64,000 nucleotides of DNA from NCBI GenBank assembly GCA_013821605.1, contig JACDGP010000003.1:36772-100771 (forward strand), read 5' to 3'. The notes below the pieces were generated by a model. It searched no databases. It was not told the origin of the DNA and saw only the letters and a list, made by a program, of their open reading frames with translations. Positions 38,601 through 46,831 of the stretch are shown in pieces. This DNA comes from Herpetosiphonaceae bacterium. Its GTDB lineage: Bacteria > Chloroflexota > Chloroflexia > Chloroflexales > Kallotenuaceae. The position numbers and the translations under genes were made by a program. Numbering within the stretch: the stretch's first letter is position 1; each line of letters begins with the position of its first letter.

Positions 38601-40621
38601 TGGGGCATCAAACCATCTTGCACAACCGGGATACTCCGTGCAGCAAGCTCGGTGGCGATGTTGCCACTGAGCAGCAAGGGCTGCTGGGTATGCATGAGGT
38701 AGCCGACGAGACCGCTGAGGCCGCGCCGCGTTTCAACCGTGTCGATCACGCCATGATCCACCGATAAGGGAAATTCAAGGAGATCGCTATCCGGATCGTA
38801 GACTGCCAGGTAAAAACTATCGGTGCGGAGCGCCGCGCTTAAGTGCTCATGTAGGACCATGGCCAACTGCTGCAGCGTCATCGGTGCGCTGATCTTCGCG
38901 GCAAGCTGATTCAAGATGCTGGTTTCTTGCAGACGGCGCTCGCGTTCTTGGAACAGGCGTGCATTCTGCAGGGTGAGCTCCATTTGCCGCCCGACTGCTT
39001 CTAAGAAATGCAAGTCACGTTCGTTAAAGGCACCGGCGGTGTAGCTATGGACCGACAGTGCCCCAATTGCTTCGTGCGCGCTGCCAAGCATTGACCGGTC
39101 AACCAGTGGCACCCCGATCCAGGCGGCTGAGCGCCGACTATGATCGCCAAACGTGACCGGAACAACGTTCGGCGGCAAAGGAGCATCCGGCGAGCGCAGA
39201 TCCTTGATCAGCAAGGGCCGGTGGTTTGTGATCAGGTGCAGGTGTAACCCTTGAATACTTTTGATCAGGACGTCGTCGTCACTGTCCCAGCAGCCATCAT
39301 CATAGCTGACTGCGAGACCTCGTTCCGTACTGCTATGGTAATACGCAATGCTATAAAATGAGTCGAAGTCGAGCACGACGTGTAGGCCGTTGAATACCTC
39401 CTGAACGATCTGGCGAATATTCAATAAGCCGCTGATCGCTTGATTGAGTTGGTTTAGGGCATTTTGTTCAGCGAGTTGCCGCTGAGTTTCGCGGTACAAG
39501 TGCGCGTTTTCGATCGAAACCTTGGCTTGGTTCGCAAAGATTTCCAAGGCCTCGATCATGCGGCGGTGGGGCCGGCGGTGGTCGAATGGATCATCAACGC
39601 TTAACACGCCGAGCAATTGTTCGTTAGCATCATATAGGGGCGTAAGGAGCATTTCTAGGGGCTGCCACTCATCGGGTGCCCGCTCTTCCAGAATCGTCAC
39701 CACGGTTGGTGCGTCCGTCTCAGCCGCCATCACTTCCTGCATATAGGACTCAGGCAGGTAGAAAGACTTGCTCATTTGATAACGGCGGTCCAGCAGTTTG
39801 TGAAAAAAGGCCAAGGACATGGGATGGGCGCGTAGATAGACGACATCGTCGGGCAGAACTCCAGCGATGGCGGCATAGTGCAGTTCTGCGGGCCGATCCG
39901 GATCATGTAGGAGAAAGGTAACAGCACGGAAGCCGACCGCATTGACGATGCCGTAGGCAATATCGGTCAATGTATCCGCTAAAGGGCGATTCGTGCGTTG
40001 GGCGTTACCGATATCAAGCACCTCGTTGAGGAGCTTGGCACGCTGCTGGGCGAGTTCGCGTTGGCGCAGTTGATCATGGAAATAGCTAGCATTACCAATT
40101 GCGAGCGCGGCTTGCTGCGCCAGAAGTTGCAAAAATGGTAGTTGTGCCTGTTCGAAGGCATGAGTTGCCGGTGTCCGTAAACTAATGATGCCTGCCGTCC
40201 GCTCTCCTTGGAAGATGACCGGCACGTCCACCCCTGAGCCACCCTGGGCCGTAACATCATCGATCCCGTCATGCGTTATTAAGGGCTGCGTGCCACGAGC
40301 GACGATGCTGGTCGGAATATCATCCGAGCCGAGCGCGTAGGCGCGCAACGCAGTTTCTTGCTCGTCGGTGTAGCCCTCAAAGAGGACAAATGAGAATTGC
40401 TGCGTTTGGTCATGCCATAAAGCAATCGTGCCACTGCGCGCCCCCGTACTATGAACTGCTTCGGCCAGCAGCAGCCCTAATACACTATTGATATCGACGG
40501 TGGTCGTGAGCGCGCTGGTAATGCGCTGTAAGGCACCGAACTGAACCGCTTGCTCAGCTACCAGACGCCTGGCTGTCGGAAGATCAAGTTTCGGGCTTTG
40601 GGTATGCTTGGTCAAACTCAT
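35684..40621 (-). CDS. giant soluble histidine kinase: about seven GAF domains, PAS, HisKA, HATPase
   Basis: A 1645-residue protein without membrane helices, so cytosolic. Seven GAF-like units of about 170 residues follow one another, each opening with a coiled-coil-like helix (for example FGALQRITSALTTTVDI, LNQLNQAISGLLNI, FKALSDIGKVTSSTLDI, LEAVHSITTTLSSSLDS) and closing with LG(V/A)(I/L).. and ..QAALAIGNA-type helices. A PAS domain (ILESVAEGVLVIDDHDAVVLYNP) precedes HisKA with the phospho-His near 1408 (SHELRTPLTS) and HATPase_c (NLLSNAHKY, DTGVGI, GGTGLGLSIA). The GAF units could bind cyclic nucleotides, tetrapyrroles or small effectors; no obvious bilin-binding cysteine was noted. The start is ATG 40621; a GTG at 40648 is possible. 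The receiver gene ends 16 bases upstream. Confidence 0.92.
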   Translation of the reverse strand: MSLTKHTQSPKLDLPTARRLVAEQAVQFGALQRITSALTTTVDINSVLGLLLAEAVHSTGARSGTIALWHDQTQQFSFVLFEGYTDEQETALRAYALGSDDIPTSIVARGTQPLITHDGIDDVTAQGGSGVDVPVIFQGERTAGIISLRTPATHAFEQAQLPFLQLLAQQAALAIGNASYFHDQLRQRELAQQRAKLLNEVLDIGNAQRTNRPLADTLTDIAYGIVNAVGFRAVTFLLHDPDRPAELHYAAIAGVLPDDVVYLRAHPMSLAFFHKLLDRRYQMSKSFYLPESYMQEVMAAETDAPTVVTILEERAPDEWQPLEMLLTPLYDANEQLLGVLSVDDPFDHRRPHRRMIEALEIFANQAKVSIENAHLYRETQRQLAEQNALNQLNQAISGLLNIRQIVQEVFNGLHVVLDFDSFYSIAYYHSSTERGLAVSYDDGCWDSDDDVLIKSIQGLHLHLITNHRPLLIKDLRSPDAPLPPNVVPVTFGDHSRRSAAWIGVPLVDRSMLGSAHEAIGALSVHSYTAGAFNERDLHFLEAVGRQMELTLQNARLFQERERRLQETSILNQLAAKISAPMTLQQLAMVLHEHLSAALRTDSFYLAVYDPDSDLLEFPLSVDHGVIDTVETRRGLSGLVGYLMHTQQPLLLSGNIATELAARSIPVVQDGLMPQALLAVPLIVGPRSIGVISVQLYDQADNYSHQDLLLLQSIAAQTASGIEKSRLLAERERQVAEFKALSDIGKVTSSTLDIEQLFLAIYQEVARYRPIDAFLLTTFELTSYQITRMLIVDEGEAAFVNTVRPILPNSHTHHLIQSGEPVLLGSAEQGRGNPISKPDGPQTPIQSWAGVLLRNTSGEPFGVLAMQSYAVNAFDLRDIDFLTNVAGQVALNIQNARLFESEQAKRRLADTLREVSHSLTASLEIVEIYQLLLDQLVRIVPYDIALLLDHQQDRWKVVANRGLREQSVIQQLDGSPQMNLYLQQLLTTRLPMLIADTRAVAAVLPEHQAEHRSWLSVPLVLNNKVIGVIAVGSSMPHQYTNEQAQTIVTIANQAATAIGTATLFDTIRSFNSELEQKVAVRTAELTAEKERLEAVHSITTTLSSSLDSEQIILKSLELAAAAVGAHRGMVVVRDPLNDALVVRAFLNEEQGLQAVHQPLVVPGGGLPGWIIDHQQGVLIDDVREDARWIEMGGSPHTVRSVMATPLVAADVQLGVLLLTSRLIKAFTGEHLRLLATIASEIAIAMNNAKLYDLINDQASRLAEMLQVQRQETSTNRAILESVAEGVLVIDDHDAVVLYNPAAAEVLRIPSSVVYQRSLKHIAQYGPTAADHQRSLLLYAGLVEGVGLTYRDLRPQTLTLELTGQTIAATFAPVATPDGRRIGTAGVLRDITREIEADQSKRAFISTVSHELRTPLTSIKGYVDLVLLNTAGPVNDVQRSFLEVVRTNAERLNALVQDLLEISRLENGSVALNLAQISISELINDLLVSLRPQTEQKQMHMRLDIDPLLPLVEADGKRISQVLLNLLSNAHKYTFDGGTINIRARQRDALVQVDVQDTGVGITKEDLPKMFGRFFRTENPLKEVAGGTGLGLSIAKSFIELHHGVLWVESVEGEGSTFSFTLPLEQPTPDLEGAEEFQRLPLTMVEQ

Positions 40622-40637
40622 GTTGTTACCCAGGCTG

Positions 40638-41573
40638 TCATGCGGCACTAATGCTACTTTTCCCGGTTGCCAGCACGCGCAGACGCGCCATCTGGCGGAT
40701 GGTTTCCGCCGTTTCGGTCAGTTCGCGAAGGTCGTAAAAAGGTCCTTGATCGGAATCAAGAATGCCAGCGGCAAGCGACATGAGAGGCACTTGTTGTGGG
40801 CTACCATCGGCATTGGCTATGGTCATCGAACCATTTTTGCGATCACGATAGTTATAATGTAAACGAATATCGCTATCGAAGTGTTTGACAACCGCATCGC
40901 AGATTGATCGCAGCGCGGTGCGGTGGGCAAGCACTGTCCATTCAGGTCCGGTACTGGCTTGGCCGATGAATGTGTCGGGTTGCTCGCTAGCCCTTACGGT
41001 GTCTGTGAGCAGCAGGGCTACAAACTTCATGACCTCTTCACCACCGCTGGCACCATAGCCTTGCGTGAAGGCATCGAAATACTCGATGCGGAGTGTAGCT
41101 AAGGCCCAGTTGGATTTGCCAAGCAGTCCACGTAGCTGCTCACTAATCAGATCGGCAGTTGGCAAGTTAGTAACAGGATGTGTTTGATTCTTCTGCTTGG
41201 CGCGCCGGATCACATTTTTGACTTCGAGATGTAACAGTTCGATATCGAAGGGCTTAACGACATAGGCCTCGGCCTCTACTTCACCTAGGCCGGTCATACG
41301 ATCGGCTTTTTCACCGCGCGCGGTCGCGAAAATGATCGGGATAGAGCGTGTGCGCGGATTGGTGCGCATCGTCCTTCCAACGTCGTAGCCCAACATATCG
41401 GGCAGGTTGACGTCCAGGAGTACGAGGTCGGGTATGCTTGTACGTAAAACTTCAAGCGCGTCACGACCACGGCTCGCAGTATGAACCGTGTACCCTTGTG
41501 AGGTGAAATAGATTTTCAGTAAGGCTTGAATATCCGGGGCATCTTCGACGACCAGCAACGTTTCTTTAGACAT
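40638..41573 (-). CDS. response regulator: receiver domain plus degenerate GGDEF-like domain
   Basis: Residues 1-120 are a receiver domain with the acidic pair (VVEDAPD), phospho-acceptor Asp54 (VLLDVNLPDM), the Thr in FATARG and Lys107 (YVVKPFD). Residues about 128-280 resemble a diguanylate cyclase fold: the TNLPTADLISEQL opening matches the TGLPNR.. start of GGDEF domains, and WALATLRIEYFDAFTQGYGASGGEEVMKFVALLL matches the D.D.FK..ND..G H..GD..L helix. At the place of the GGDEF signature the sequence reads GQASTGPEWTVL, so it cannot make cyclic di-GMP. It may instead be a protein-binding output. AGGAGG lies 13 bases before the ATG. The kinase downstream is the likely partner. Confidence 0.85.
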   Translation of the reverse strand: MSKETLLVVEDAPDIQALLKIYFTSQGYTVHTASRGRDALEVLRTSIPDLVLLDVNLPDMLGYDVGRTMRTNPRTRSIPIIFATARGEKADRMTGLGEVEAEAYVVKPFDIELLHLEVKNVIRRAKQKNQTHPVTNLPTADLISEQLRGLLGKSNWALATLRIEYFDAFTQGYGASGGEEVMKFVALLLTDTVRASEQPDTFIGQASTGPEWTVLAHRTALRSICDAVVKHFDSDIRLHYNYRDRKNGSMTIANADGSPQQVPLMSLAAGILDSDQGPFYDLRELTETAETIRQMARLRVLATGKSSISAA

Positions 41574-41602
41574 AGATGTTTGTCAACCTCCTTCGGTGAA
41601 TG

Positions 41603-42895
41603 TTAGATAGCTTCTGGCTCATCCAGGCGACCAGTAAGTTGAACGCGAGGATCGCGGTCGGGATAAAAGACCGGTGGCCGAGTATATGTTCCAGCCGGTA
41701 CGTTTTTGGGAATAACGGCATGGTCGTCGCCGTAGCAGAGCACGGTACCAGACTCAATCATACGTGCTGGGTAGACGACGAAGCCGGAGCCAATCTTTAC
41801 ATTATGGCCGACCGCAGAGCCCATAACCGGCGTACCAACATCATGGAGTGTCCCATTCCAGAGCGCGTGAATAGGCTCGCCCAGTAGATCGAAATCGGTG
41901 AAAATGACACCGGCTCCAATGAAGGTATTGCGTCCTACTACACAGAGTTGGAGGCAGGTGAGTTGCGCGACCATCGTATTCTCCATCAGCGTGGTCATAA
42001 ACAAGCTGGCATTGAAGGGCAGATAGCACCGATCTGAAATAACGCTGAGCATGATCTGCGAGCCTTGCATGATCGTTACGTTTGAGCCGATCAGCGACGA
42101 GACAATGACGACCCCCGCACCAATGTGGACATTGTTGCCGATCACGGTCGGTCCTTGAATAATGGCCGTGGGGTCGATCGAGCAATTCTTCCCAATCTTG
42201 ACGAGTTCGGAGCAACCAAGGAAGTGTTTGCGCTCCAGAAAAGCTTTGGCACTTACACGCAGCTTGGCACGCCATGAGTCCTCGACCTCTTGCTCCTTGC
42301 GGCGCGCCCAGGCAAAGACGCCGAAGATCGAGTTCGCATAGATCAGATGGGTCCAATGCTCGATCGATAAACATGCCCGTCGCGGCACCTGGTATACCAA
42401 GTCACCATGGTGCGGTGCCATGTAGGATGGGATGCGATAATAGCCCATCTCACGTGGCTCGGTAGCCATCAGTAAGGGTGCGGGATCGCGCACGGGGCCG
42501 CGCGGAAAATAGTACAAGGCAGCGACGTACACGTCGTTCTGTCGCGTCAGTCCCTGCTGTAAGCGTAGGGCATGGGCAGTGATAGCTTTATCGGTGTGAG
42601 CAAAAGCAAGCTGGCAGGGCCGGCCAGTTTGCCGCGCTTCCCGTATAAAGCTATCAATGAGCGGTGCATCGAAGAACAGATTATCTTTATAAACAAGCAG
42701 TTCCTCGTCCTGCAACTCAAGCTGACTTTGAGCGAAAAGCTCTTCAAAGGTGTCGAACTCCAACGTGCTTTGGCAGTGGTGTGCCAGCACATCGCGCTGG
42801 AGCAGCCACAAGGGTTTGTTCAGAATGCGCAAGTCGCGCGCCGGTTCACCGAAAGGTGCAATTAGCGCGGGATCGCGAAGCACCAGGCGCTTCAT
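41603..42895 (-). CDS. left-handed beta-helix protein related to sugar-phosphate nucleotidyltransferases
   Basis: A 430-residue protein. The N-terminal part (VLRDPALIAPFGEPARDLRI, LNKPLWLLQRDVLA) recalls GlmU-like nucleotidyltransferases, but no nucleotide-binding GxGxRL motif is seen. Residues about 235-400 are imperfect hexapeptide repeats (IGKNCSIDPTAIIQGPTVIG, IGAGVVIVSSLIGSNVTIMQG, VGRNTFIGAGVIFTDFDLLG, VGHNVKIGSGFVVYPARMIE) that fold as a left-handed parallel beta-helix. Such proteins are acyl- or nucleotidyltransferases; function here is unknown. GGAG lies nine bases before the ATG. It sits second in the signalling operon, 29 bases from the receiver gene, so it may be a sensor or scaffold rather than a cell wall enzyme. 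Confidence 0.75.
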   Translation of the reverse strand: MKRLVLRDPALIAPFGEPARDLRILNKPLWLLQRDVLAHHCQSTLEFDTFEELFAQSQLELQDEELLVYKDNLFFDAPLIDSFIREARQTGRPCQLAFAHTDKAITAHALRLQQGLTRQNDVYVAALYYFPRGPVRDPAPLLMATEPREMGYYRIPSYMAPHHGDLVYQVPRRACLSIEHWTHLIYANSIFGVFAWARRKEQEVEDSWRAKLRVSAKAFLERKHFLGCSELVKIGKNCSIDPTAIIQGPTVIGNNVHIGAGVVIVSSLIGSNVTIMQGSQIMLSVISDRCYLPFNASLFMTTLMENTMVAQLTCLQLCVVGRNTFIGAGVIFTDFDLLGEPIHALWNGTLHDVGTPVMGSAVGHNVKIGSGFVVYPARMIESGTVLCYGDDHAVIPKNVPAGTYTRPPVFYPDRDPRVQLTGRLDEPEAI

Positions 42896-43007
42896 CCCAC
42901 AGCTCCATCCGTTCCATAATCAAAACAAGTCGGCAGCTTAAGTGCCATCAGTGATGGATAGGTTGGCGAGGGGCGCATGATTTCACGAACATCATGATTG
43001 ATGGTCG

Positions 43008-43661
43008 CTAGTCGACCGGCTCTTTGTCGACCGCAAAGATACACGCCATGCTGCCAGTACCACGGCATTCGATCTCTTCAATTTTAAAGGTACGACCACC
43101 CGTGACCCAACTCACTGCTTCTTCCAAAATGCCTTGCGCAATGAAACATGATGGTTTGTCGAGATGACGGCCCCAACAGACCGGGCATTTCTCGATAACA
43201 TACAAGAAATGTCCTGCGCGCTCCTCGACTCTGGTCGGCTGATCGGTAAAGCGATCAAAGGTTTGGGCTGCAGCATTCAAAGCAATTTTCATTTTCATGG
43301 TCATCGGCATGAGCTTAAGGGCAAGGTCAGTGATACCCAGCAACGGACCGAACTCTTTGAAGCCAAGATTAAATGAGTAGCGACCGGCACGGAGCTCCAT
43401 GCCACGTGAACCACGTGTGCCATACATGGTCGTCATAGATTCCATGATCGCCGCGAGGTCACGGAAGGGGAATTCGCGTTTCAGATCGTTGGAAGGGTAG
43501 TTGTTGACCAGATGCTTCATCCCGGCCAGATTCAACAGCGCACTCACGCCATTGCGTCCCATGACATCTTCGAGGCTGAGAAGCATTAAACGGCCGATTT
43601 TGTTTGGGTAGAAGCGTGATTCTTGTACGGTTTGCTGCTGCATCATGCGCCCGTCAGCCAT
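43008..43661 (-). CDS. V4R domain protein (vinyl-4-reductase-like ligand-binding domain)
   Basis: A 217-residue protein with a 4-vinyl-reductase-type (V4R) domain in its C-terminal half. The N-terminal half (FYPNKIGRLMLLSLEDVMGRNGVSALLNLAGM) resembles the heme-NO-binding-associated style of V4R proteins. The cysteine-rich end, EKCPVCWGRHLDKPSC...EEIECRGTGSMACIFAVD, is the hallmark and could bind a metal. V4R domains bind small hydrophobic molecules and occur in XylR/DmpR-type sensors and in bacteriochlorophyll enzymes. AAGGAG eight bases before ATG 43661 fixes the start; an upstream GTG would precede that site. It is the first gene of the signalling operon and has a good promoter about 70 bases upstream. 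Confidence 0.82.
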   Translation of the reverse strand: MADGRMMQQQTVQESRFYPNKIGRLMLLSLEDVMGRNGVSALLNLAGMKHLVNNYPSNDLKREFPFRDLAAIMESMTTMYGTRGSRGMELRAGRYSFNLGFKEFGPLLGITDLALKLMPMTMKMKIALNAAAQTFDRFTDQPTRVEERAGHFLYVIEKCPVCWGRHLDKPSCFIAQGILEEAVSWVTGGRTFKIEEIECRGTGSMACIFAVDKEPVD

Positions 43662-43735
43662 CAGCAAGGCTCCTTGTTCCACTACGGTGACGGAATAAGC
43701 CGCCGTAGATCGCGCATAGAAGGATAATGGTGGTC

Positions 43736-43764
43736 ATTCTACAGGAGCGTAGAATGTGCGTCAA
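43736..43764 (-). promoter_or_regulatory. promoter of the V4R-GAF kinase operon
   Basis: Reading leftward, TTGACG (43764-43759) and TAGAAT (43741-43736) are separated by exactly 17 bases. The expected start near 43729 gives a leader of about 68 bases before the V4R start codon. Confidence 0.72.
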
Positions 43765-43794
43765 TCGCATTACGTTCACCCTAGTGGTAGGGAG

Positions 43795-46734
43795 CTATAG
43801 TACATTTGGGGTTGCCTGCTTGTTGATCAGTGGTGCGAGATAGTGGCCGGTGGCAGAGTTGGCACAGTCGGCGACAGTTTCAGGAGTGCCGGCAATGATA
43901 ATCGCACCACCGGCCGCGCCACCGTCTGGTCCGAGATCAACGATCCAATCGGCATTTTTGATCACATCGAGATTGTGCTCGATACATAGGACGGTGTTCC
44001 CCACATCAACGAGCCGCTGGAGGACCTGTAACAAGCGCTCTACATCAGCGAAATGGAGGCCGGTGGTGGGCTCATCAAGAATATAGAGCGTGCGCCCGGT
44101 GGAGCGCCGCGCGAGCTCACCTGCGAGCTTGATACGTTGGGCCTCGCCGCCGGATAAGGTCGTGGCGGGCTGTCCAAGCTGGAGATAGCCGACGCCAACG
44201 TCGAGCAGGGTTTGAAGTTTATTTACAACTGCGGGAATTCGTGCGAAAAAGTCGGCCGCCACTTCAACCGTCATCGTGAGTACATCGGCAATCGTTTGTC
44301 CACGGTAGCGAATATCGAGCGTTTCACGATTATAGCGGGTGCCATTACACACGTCACACGTCACGAAGAGGTCCGGAAGGAACTGCATTTCGATCGCGAT
44401 CATGCCTTCGCCCTTGCAAGCTTCACAGCGACCACCTTTGACGTTGAAGGAAAAACGACCGGCATCGTAGCCACGGGCACGCGCTTCGGGCGTTTGTGCG
44501 AATAGTTGGCGGATCGGGTCGAAGATTTTGGTGTAGGTGGCGGGATTAGAGCGCGGTGTGCGGCCAATTGGGGCTTGGTCAATGCTGATCAGCTTGTCGA
44601 GATGCTCGATACCCGTGATCGCCGTATGCGCACCGGGCTGAAGTCTGGATCGGAAAAAGATTTGGCTTAGCTTGCGGGCCAGAATGTCTTCGACCAGCGT
44701 CGATTTGCCCGAGCCGGAGACGCCGGTTACGGCGATTAGTGTGCCGAGGGGCAGATGTACAGTTACATCCTTGAGGTTGTGTTCGCGCGCACCTTCGATG
44801 ACTAGCTCATGCCCATTGCCGTGCCGGCGTTGTTTGGGCAGTGGGATCTGTCGTCGCCCGCTCAGAAAGGCACCGGTAATCGAGCGCGGCGCAGCCATAA
44901 TCGCGGCGAGGTCGCCGGTCGCCAACAGTTCACCACCATGCTGACCGGCGCCCGGGCCAATATCCACGAGGTAGTCGGCGGCGCGCATGGTGGCTTCGTC
45001 GTGCTCCACGACGAGCACAGAGTTGCCAAGCTGGCGCAAGTGCATCAGTGTTTGCAACAGCCGGTCGTGGTCGCGCGGATGAAGGCCAATGCTTGGCTCA
45101 TCGAGCACATAGAGGACGCCTGATAAGCCCGCGCCGATCTGAGTGGCGAGGCGGATACGTTGCGCTTCGCCGCCCGAAAGTGTAGCGGCAGTGCGATCCA
45201 GAGTTAGGTAATCCAAGCCGACGTCAACGAGAAATTGCAGCCGTGAGCGCACCTCATCCATGATCGGGAGCGCAACGGCTCGCTCACGCGGCATCAGTGG
45301 CGAGGGTACCAGGGCAGGCAGCGAGGAGTTGGTGGTGATGTCGGCAATAACTAGCTCAGTACACCAGGCAATGAGCGGCCGGATGGCTAGAGCGGTAATG
45401 GCGGCAATGTTAAGATCACGGATCGTGACGGCCAGAAGTTCGGGTCGTAAGCGGGCGCCCTTGCAACTCTGGCAGAGCTGCGGGCTCATGTATTGGGTAG
45501 CCTGCTCGGTCGCACTCTCGGTTTCAGCTTCGGTGAGACGACGGTGCAGGTAGGGTACGACCCCTTCAAAAGGCGTGTTGACTGTATGTGTCCGGCCATT
45601 CACGTGGTAGTGTAGTGGCAGGAGATCACCGTTCGAGCCATACAAAATGATGCCGAGCATCTCGGGCGCAAGATTTTGGACGGGTGTGTCGAGGTCGAAG
45701 TGGTAGTGACCGGCTACAGAGGCCAGCAATTCTTCAAAGTAGCGGCGAGCATTGCGCCCAGTTCGCCACCAGGGCGCAATCGCGCCGGCATGGATCGAGA
45801 GTGAGCGGTCGGGTACCACCAGATCAGGGTCGATTTCCATGATCACGCCCAGGCCACCACAGGTAGGGCAGGCACCACGTGGATTATTAAAAGAAAAGTC
45901 ACGGGGCTCCAGCGGGCCGAAAGGTAATGCTCCATGCTCGGGGCAGGCGAAATGCTCGGAGAAGCGTAGCTCAGAGCCGTCGATGACCTGAGCGATCATG
46001 CGTCCGTCGCCTTCGCGCAGGGCTGTCTCGACCGAGTCTGTGACGCGTACCCGGTCGGGATGATCATCGCCCGCAGCACCCTCGGTACTGTGGAGAACCA
46101 AACGGTCGACCACGACTTCGATGGTATGCGGCTTCCCTTTTTCGAGCTTTAACACCTCGTCAAGGTCGTAGACGGTGCCGTCGATGCGTGCACGCACAAA
46201 GCCGGCTTTGCGGGCGTCATCCAGCACCTTTTGATGCTCACCCTTCTTATCTTCAATGATGGGGGCCAGGATCAACAGCCGCGTGCCGGCAGGGAGTGCC
46301 AAGATTGCATCTGTGATCTGCTGTGGTGTTTGCTGCACAATCTCGCGCCCACAGACTGGACAGTGGACGCGACCGATACGAGCGAACAATAGCCGTAGAT
46401 AATCATAGATTTCCGTGACCGTGCCGACCGTCGAGCGTGGATTGCGCGTCGTTGACTTTTGGTCGATCGCGATGGCAGGCGATAAGCCCTCAATATGATC
46501 AACATCTGGCTTTTCGAGCTGGCCCAAGAACTGGCGAGCATAGGCTGAGAGTGACTCGACGTAACGACGCTGACCTTCAGCGAAAATCGTGTCGAAGGCC
46601 AATGTCGATTTGCCCGAGCCCGACAAGCCAGTGATGACTACCAGTTGGTTTTTGGGGATCACGACGTCGATATTTTTGAGATTGTGCTCGCGTGCGCCGT
46701 GGACGATGATGTTATCGGTTTGACGATCTCTCAT
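43795..46734 (-). CDS. uvrA: excinuclease ABC subunit A
   Basis: Damage-recognition ATPase of nucleotide excision repair. The 979-residue protein has two ABC ATPase halves: [30 protein letters not shown]...[16 protein letters not shown] and [14 protein letters not shown]...[15 protein letters not shown]. Zinc-binding CPVC, CPEH..CPTCG and [18 protein letters not shown] motifs are also present. All expected regions are present at normal length. The start at 46734 ([19 protein letters not shown]) is conserved in position but has no Shine-Dalgarno site. A promoter with a palindrome in the leader lies upstream. It is divergent from ilvD. Confidence 0.96.
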   Translation of the reverse strand: MRDRQTDNIIVHGAREHNLKNIDVVIPKNQLVVITGLSGSGKSTLAFDTIFAEGQRRYVESLSAYARQFLGQLEKPDVDHIEGLSPAIAIDQKSTTRNPRSTVGTVTEIYDYLRLLFARIGRVHCPVCGREIVQQTPQQITDAILALPAGTRLLILAPIIEDKKGEHQKVLDDARKAGFVRARIDGTVYDLDEVLKLEKGKPHTIEVVVDRLVLHSTEGAAGDDHPDRVRVTDSVETALREGDGRMIAQVIDGSELRFSEHFACPEHGALPFGPLEPRDFSFNNPRGACPTCGGLGVIMEIDPDLVVPDRSLSIHAGAIAPWWRTGRNARRYFEELLASVAGHYHFDLDTPVQNLAPEMLGIILYGSNGDLLPLHYHVNGRTHTVNTPFEGVVPYLHRRLTEAETESATEQATQYMSPQLCQSCKGARLRPELLAVTIRDLNIAAITALAIRPLIAWCTELVIADITTNSSLPALVPSPLMPRERAVALPIMDEVRSRLQFLVDVGLDYLTLDRTAATLSGGEAQRIRLATQIGAGLSGVLYVLDEPSIGLHPRDHDRLLQTLMHLRQLGNSVLVVEHDEATMRAADYLVDIGPGAGQHGGELLATGDLAAIMAAPRSITGAFLSGRRQIPLPKQRRHGNGHELVIEGAREHNLKDVTVHLPLGTLIAVTGVSGSGKSTLVEDILARKLSQIFFRSRLQPGAHTAITGIEHLDKLISIDQAPIGRTPRSNPATYTKIFDPIRQLFAQTPEARARGYDAGRFSFNVKGGRCEACKGEGMIAIEMQFLPDLFVTCDVCNGTRYNRETLDIRYRGQTIADVLTMTVEVAADFFARIPAVVNKLQTLLDVGVGYLQLGQPATTLSGGEAQRIKLAGELARRSTGRTLYILDEPTTGLHFADVERLLQVLQRLVDVGNTVLCIEHNLDVIKNADWIVDLGPDGGAAGGAIIIAGTPETVADCANSATGHYLAPLINKQATPNVL

Positions 46735-46761
46735 AATTGTTATGTGCTGGTACTGCTGGCC

Positions 46762-46778
46762 GCTTGCATTCTGCAAGC
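46762..46778. promoter_or_regulatory. palindrome in the uvrA leader, possible operator
   Basis: GCTTGCA-TTC-TGCAAGC is a perfect 7-base inverted repeat with a three-base centre, located just downstream of the uvrA -10 box and between uvrA and ilvD. It could be a repressor site, for example of an SOS regulator, or a leader hairpin. It does not match the LexA boxes of E. coli or Bacillus. Confidence 0.45.
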
Positions 46779-46787
46779 CGAACAAGC

Positions 46788-46796
46788 ATTATAGCA
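46788..46796 (-). promoter_or_regulatory. extended -10 promoter of uvrA
   Basis: Reading leftward, TGC-TATAAT (46796-46788) with a poor -35 region. Initiation near 46781 gives a leader of about 47 bases. Confidence 0.55.
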
Positions 46797-46831
46797 TTCA
46801 CAGTAATGGCGTTCGCCCGTGTGGAGATCGT

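Noticed and set aside
43008..43661. Bacteriochlorophyll 4-vinyl reductase (BchJ), hence a phototrophic gene cluster
   Set aside because: Only the V4R fold is shared; there are no other pigment or photosystem genes in the window, and the neighbours are signalling genes.
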